From MGML01 sp964493985 (GTDB taxonomy: Bacteria; Chloroflexota; Dehalococcoidia; Dehalococcoidales; UBA2162): a stretch of 16,081 nt of DNA. Both the position numbers and the translations under genes were made by a program. This document shows, one piece after another, positions 13,329 to 16,081 of the stretch; the stretch's first letter is position 1; each line of letters starts with the position of its first letter. The DNA is taken from positions 1 through 16,081 of the forward strand of contig CAZBQL010000072.1 in the NCBI GenBank assembly GCA_964493985.1, in the 5' to 3' direction. The notes beneath the pieces were generated by a model. It saw nothing but the letters and a program-made list of their open reading frames with translations, did no database searches and was not told the DNA's origin.

Positions 13329-14867
13329 ATGGAAGAAAAAACTACAGCGATTGAAGAAGTAAATTCTAACGTAAAAAAGACAAGTACCAGCCTGGCACAG
13401 GTGGAGGAATTATCGATTGAGGAAATTCAGTTATCAGACCAGATATATCATGGTGCGGGACTGGACCCGATAGTCGATGCCGGTATTAAAGACTATGAAG
13501 GCAAGATAGAGCAGGAGAATAAATTATTCAATAAAATCTTGGGTGTAAGAGGTACCGATATTCGCGGATATGGTGAAGCGGTAGCTAAGAGAGTTGCTGT
13601 TGCTGTTTATGGCCAATTAAGCAAGCAGTATGGTGGTAAAGTAGGAGACCTGAGAGCATACATAATGAACCTGGAAGAAGAGCGTGACAATGCAAACAGG
13701 CGATATGATGATCTCATGGGAAGAGCGATCGGTATACTCGGAGAAGAATATAAGGATTTAAAGACCGACTCTAATGAGTTCATGCAAAAGTTGACCGAGG
13801 TAATGGGAGATGACCTGAAAGTATCCCGGATAAACTCGGAAGCCCTTACTGAGAAGCTTGCGGACATGGACGGCCTGAGATCGCAGATCCGGACTCTTAT
13901 GAAGGACAAAGAGGAATTAGCCGAAACAGCAGCCAGGGAAAAGGAACAGATTAAAATAAGATATGAATCACAGATAGCTGATATAGCAGGCAAACACAAG
14001 GTAGAAATAAACAGCCTGAATGACAAATACGAATCGCAGTTAAACGAGATTGTAAACCTGCATAGATCTGAGGTCGAGGACCTGAATTTACGGATAAGGG
14101 CAACAGAAAAAGAAAAGGAGGTACTGACCGATACTTCAGCAAAGGAAAAAGAACTATTAAAAGACAGGCATCAATCACAAATAGCTGATATAGGAAACAA
14201 GCATAAAACGGAAATAGATAACCTGAATGAAAAATTCGAATCACAAATGGCGGAGACTAATAATCAACATAAAGCTGAGATACGGGACCTGAACTTCCGA
14301 ATAAATGCTCTGGATAAAGAGAAAGAGCTGTTATCCGATGCATCAGCCAAGGAAAAGGAGCAACTGGAAGAAAGGTTTGAGCAGCAAATAGCATCTGTCA
14401 ATAACGAGCACAAGGTGGAAATTAGAAATCTGAATGAAAGATACGAATCGCAGATTACCGAAGTTAATAATCAGCATAAAGCTGAAGTGCAGGATTTGAA
14501 CCTGCGGATCGAATCCCTTGGAAAAGAAAAAGAGATACTGGCAGATACATCAGCCAAGGAAAAAGAGCAGCTAAAAGACAGATATGAACAGCGGATAACG
14601 TCCATACAAAATGAGCATAAAGTAGAAACTAGAAATCTGACTGAAAAGTACGAAACACAAATAAATGAGCTGCATAATGAGTATAAGGCGGAAATAAGAA
14701 AACTGAACTCACGGGTTGAAATACTCACTAAGGAAAAGGACCTGCAAAAGGAGCAATATGAATCACAGATAGCCGATCTGGATTCAACCATCAGAGGTCT
14801 GGGGTCCAGGAAATCAGAGTCGCAAAAGGAAGATGCAAACGTTTCCGAGGAGGACTCCGAGAATTAA
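13329..14867 (+). CDS. Repetitive coiled-coil protein of unknown function
   Basis: 512 residues, no signal peptide or membrane helix. Residues 1-180 form an N-terminal region of mixed composition (PIVDAGIKDYEGKIEQENKL, then GYGEAVAKRVAVAVYGQLSKQYGG). From 204 a 69-residue unit starting at EKE repeats: 204-272, 273-341, 342-410, and a shortened copy from 411 to about 471; a piece of the unit's last third precedes them at 180-203. Each unit contains two related 22-residue blocks (YESQI...HK.EI..LN) and a 25-residue charged block, so it seems built from three subunits. Copies two and three share 43 of 69 residues by my count. The tail (480-512) is acidic and probably disordered. GGGAGG at 13318-13323 supports the ATG. 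Long helical, highly charged repeats suggest a structural rod or scaffold; I recognise no family, and no neighbour reveals the job. Confidence 0.85.
   Translation: MEEKTTAIEEVNSNVKKTSTSLAQVEELSIEEIQLSDQIYHGAGLDPIVDAGIKDYEGKIEQENKLFNKILGVRGTDIRGYGEAVAKRVAVAVYGQLSKQYGGKVGDLRAYIMNLEEERDNANRRYDDLMGRAIGILGEEYKDLKTDSNEFMQKLTEVMGDDLKVSRINSEALTEKLADMDGLRSQIRTLMKDKEELAETAAREKEQIKIRYESQIADIAGKHKVEINSLNDKYESQLNEIVNLHRSEVEDLNLRIRATEKEKEVLTDTSAKEKELLKDRHQSQIADIGNKHKTEIDNLNEKFESQMAETNNQHKAEIRDLNFRINALDKEKELLSDASAKEKEQLEERFEQQIASVNNEHKVEIRNLNERYESQITEVNNQHKAEVQDLNLRIESLGKEKEILADTSAKEKEQLKDRYEQRITSIQNEHKVETRNLTEKYETQINELHNEYKAEIRKLNSRVEILTKEKDLQKEQYESQIADLDSTIRGLGSRKSESQKEDANVSEEDSEN
13938..14741 (+). repeat. 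207-bp in-frame tandem repeat in the coiled-coil gene
   Basis: Four copies at 13938-14144, 14145-14351, 14352-14558 and 14559-14741 (last one shortened). All keep the reading frame. Many third-position differences separate the copies although the protein repeat is clear, which suggests old duplications under selection for the protein, not recent slippage. Confidence 0.8.
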
Positions 14868-14899
14868 AGGTGTTCTGAAGGCTTAAGGCTGATTTAAAC

Positions 14900-14924
14900 A
14901 AGGGGGAGCAAACCGCTCCTCCTT
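14900..14924 (+). terminator. Terminator between convergent genes
   Basis: AAGGGGGAGC (14900-14909) pairs with GCTCCTCCTT (14915-14924), 10 positions with one G-T wobble, loop AAACC, followed by AATTATTTT. It ends the coiled-coil gene and may also serve the PAC2 gene coming from the other side. Confidence 0.8.
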
Positions 14925-15017
14925 AATTATTTTGGACAAGATTTCGGCGTTCGAGCAGGATAAGTATTGATTGAAAATCCAGGGGCGTTTGCGCGTACCT
15001 GAGTATTTCGAAGTATG

Positions 15018-15935
15018 TCACTGGTCTTTTTTACGGTCTCTGTTGTCTTTTAACAATTCTTCTGCGAATTTTAGCGCTTCATCCGGTGAAATGTCGAATG
15101 GCTCTTGATAGGGCGTTTCAGTATAATTTTTTTCCAGCTCTTCCAGGTATGTATTGAACTCAGCATTTTTCTTCCTGATATCGTCAAGTTTACCTTCAAT
15201 TTCGCTTATTTCCTTATCAAGGTCCCTGAAATTCATTCCCATCTTCATCATATGATTAAATCTTTCGAGGACCGCTTTGACAGATCTGGGGCTGTAATCA
15301 AGACCGACATTGAACTCGGGATAATAGGGGACCCTGACTGTTAAATTGACACCATCAAGTCCACTCTTTTGAAAAGCGTACAAAAGCATAAGGTTAATCG
15401 TGGCCATACCTTCCCGGCTGGACATCATAACATTGTACTTTACCATCTCATCCCTGATTTTCCCGCTGGTGCAGGTGCAGGTAATATTAGGTTCACGGTT
15501 ATAAGGAGATCGATCGTATATGGCGCCGAACGTGTATATCCGGGTAACCCCGAACTCTCGAGCTAACGAAACTACCGTGTCTCCATATTCTTCCCAGTAA
15601 AGATTCGGCTCAGTCCCGAGGAGAAAGATAATATCGTGGTCGGAAGATGGATTTCCTGCATAGTAAAACTGGTTCTTTGGAAAATCGGTTTCTTTTATAA
15701 CTCCATCCTCCATCTTAAATACGGGACGGGCATTATGCACACCCGGAATCTGGTAGACATGGTAGCGAGAGGTCTGCATTTCAGCAAAAAGTTTGGCTTT
15801 GAAATGCTCAATAAGATGCTTGATACCGCCTACAGCCACATCGCCACTGTTGAGCCAGCCATTCAAGCCACACACGAGATAGGGAATTCGCAGCGGAGGT
15901 TTTTCAATAAATGTCAGGTTGTCTATCTCATCCAC
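15018..15935 (-). CDS. PAC2 family protein
   Basis: 305 residues. Members share the fold of eukaryotic and archaeal proteasome-assembly chaperones; bacterial ones are mostly uncharacterised. Family landmarks are GLNGWLNSGDVAVGGIKHL (23-41), the core DIIFLLGTEPNLYWEEYGDTVVSLAREFGVTRIYTFGA (101-138) and TVRVPYYPEFN (199-209). Residues 236-272 form a predicted coiled coil, with an acidic and basic tail after it. The GTG at 15935 is chosen because GGAG at 15946-15949 lies 10 nt upstream. No proteasome or other partner gene is in the window, so its client is unknown. Confidence 0.85.
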   Translation of the reverse strand: MDEIDNLTFIEKPPLRIPYLVCGLNGWLNSGDVAVGGIKHLIEHFKAKLFAEMQTSRYHVYQIPGVHNARPVFKMEDGVIKETDFPKNQFYYAGNPSSDHDIIFLLGTEPNLYWEEYGDTVVSLAREFGVTRIYTFGAIYDRSPYNREPNITCTCTSGKIRDEMVKYNVMMSSREGMATINLMLLYAFQKSGLDGVNLTVRVPYYPEFNVGLDYSPRSVKAVLERFNHMMKMGMNFRDLDKEISEIEGKLDDIRKKNAEFNTYLEELEKNYTETPYQEPFDISPDEALKFAEELLKDNRDRKKDQ

Positions 15936-15965
15936 TTTTTGTTATCTCCGTTGGTTTTTAATTAT

Positions 15966-15974
15966 ATTATACCA
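15966..15974 (-). promoter_or_regulatory. Extended -10 promoter of the PAC2 gene
   Basis: On the minus strand TGGTATAAT is an extended -10 element (TGn plus consensus TATAAT), about 30 bp before the start codon. No good -35 is seen, as is usual for extended -10 promoters. The rest of 15975-16081 shows no gene. Confidence 0.5.
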
Positions 15975-16081
15975 TCCGGACCGGTTGGTTGCCCTGTTTC
16001 ACGGATTACTCAATTAGAAACCGGTATAGTAGACATAATAACTCCGCAATGACAGAAAACCAGAAATGGAGTGTAAATTAG

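Overview
The window looks like a contig from an uncultured anaerobic bacterium. A member of the Chloroflexota, class Dehalococcoidia, fits best, but this is an inference from gene content (family I CoA-transferase, ferredoxins, Mop-type molybdopterin-binding protein, PAC2 protein, zincin-like metallopeptidase, haem-chaperone cytochrome c maturation) and no marker gene confirms it. A run of 100 N at 3331-3430 shows the sequence is a scaffolded draft, so linkage across that point rests on the assembly.

Left region (1-4731): on the minus strand lies a two-subunit CoA-transferase (alpha complete, beta cut by the window edge), with a double-cupin protein carrying a cysteine cluster upstream of it. 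Across the N gap and divergent from these is a ferredoxin-like protein with a winged-helix-like N-terminus, a cysteine-rich middle and two [4Fe-4S] motifs. Together they suggest anaerobic organic-acid or acyl-CoA metabolism, although the substrate cannot be read from the sequence.

Middle region (4732-6700): a long stretch with no convincing protein gene contains two facing transcription-unit candidates for small RNAs, each with a promoter, hairpins and an intrinsic terminator. Next come a small Mop protein (minus strand) with a CRP/FNR-like palindrome ideally placed for a class II promoter, and a zincin-like metallopeptidase (plus strand).

Right-centre (6476-13018): one compact plus-strand operon encodes cytochrome c maturation: ccmE, ccmF, a membrane zinc-ribbon protein, a secreted/anchored protein with a carboxypeptidase-regulatory-like domain, ccmA, ccmB, ccmC and a 46-residue ccmD. 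CcmE has a CxxxY haem site in place of HxxxY, and no ccmG, ccmH or stand-alone ccmI is present. This is the signature of the variant System I known from archaea and sulfate reducers. CcmA and CcmB, probably with CcmC and CcmD, load haem on CcmE. CcmF, with its four conserved histidines, passes it to apocytochromes. The two unnamed proteins sit where thiol handling or apocytochrome presentation would be expected. Just after ccmD is a 99-nt element closed by a long stem, then a terminator.

Right end (13019-16081): a gene for a 512-residue coiled-coil protein built on a 69-residue repeat, of no family I recognise, converges on a PAC2-family gene; a strong terminator lies between them.
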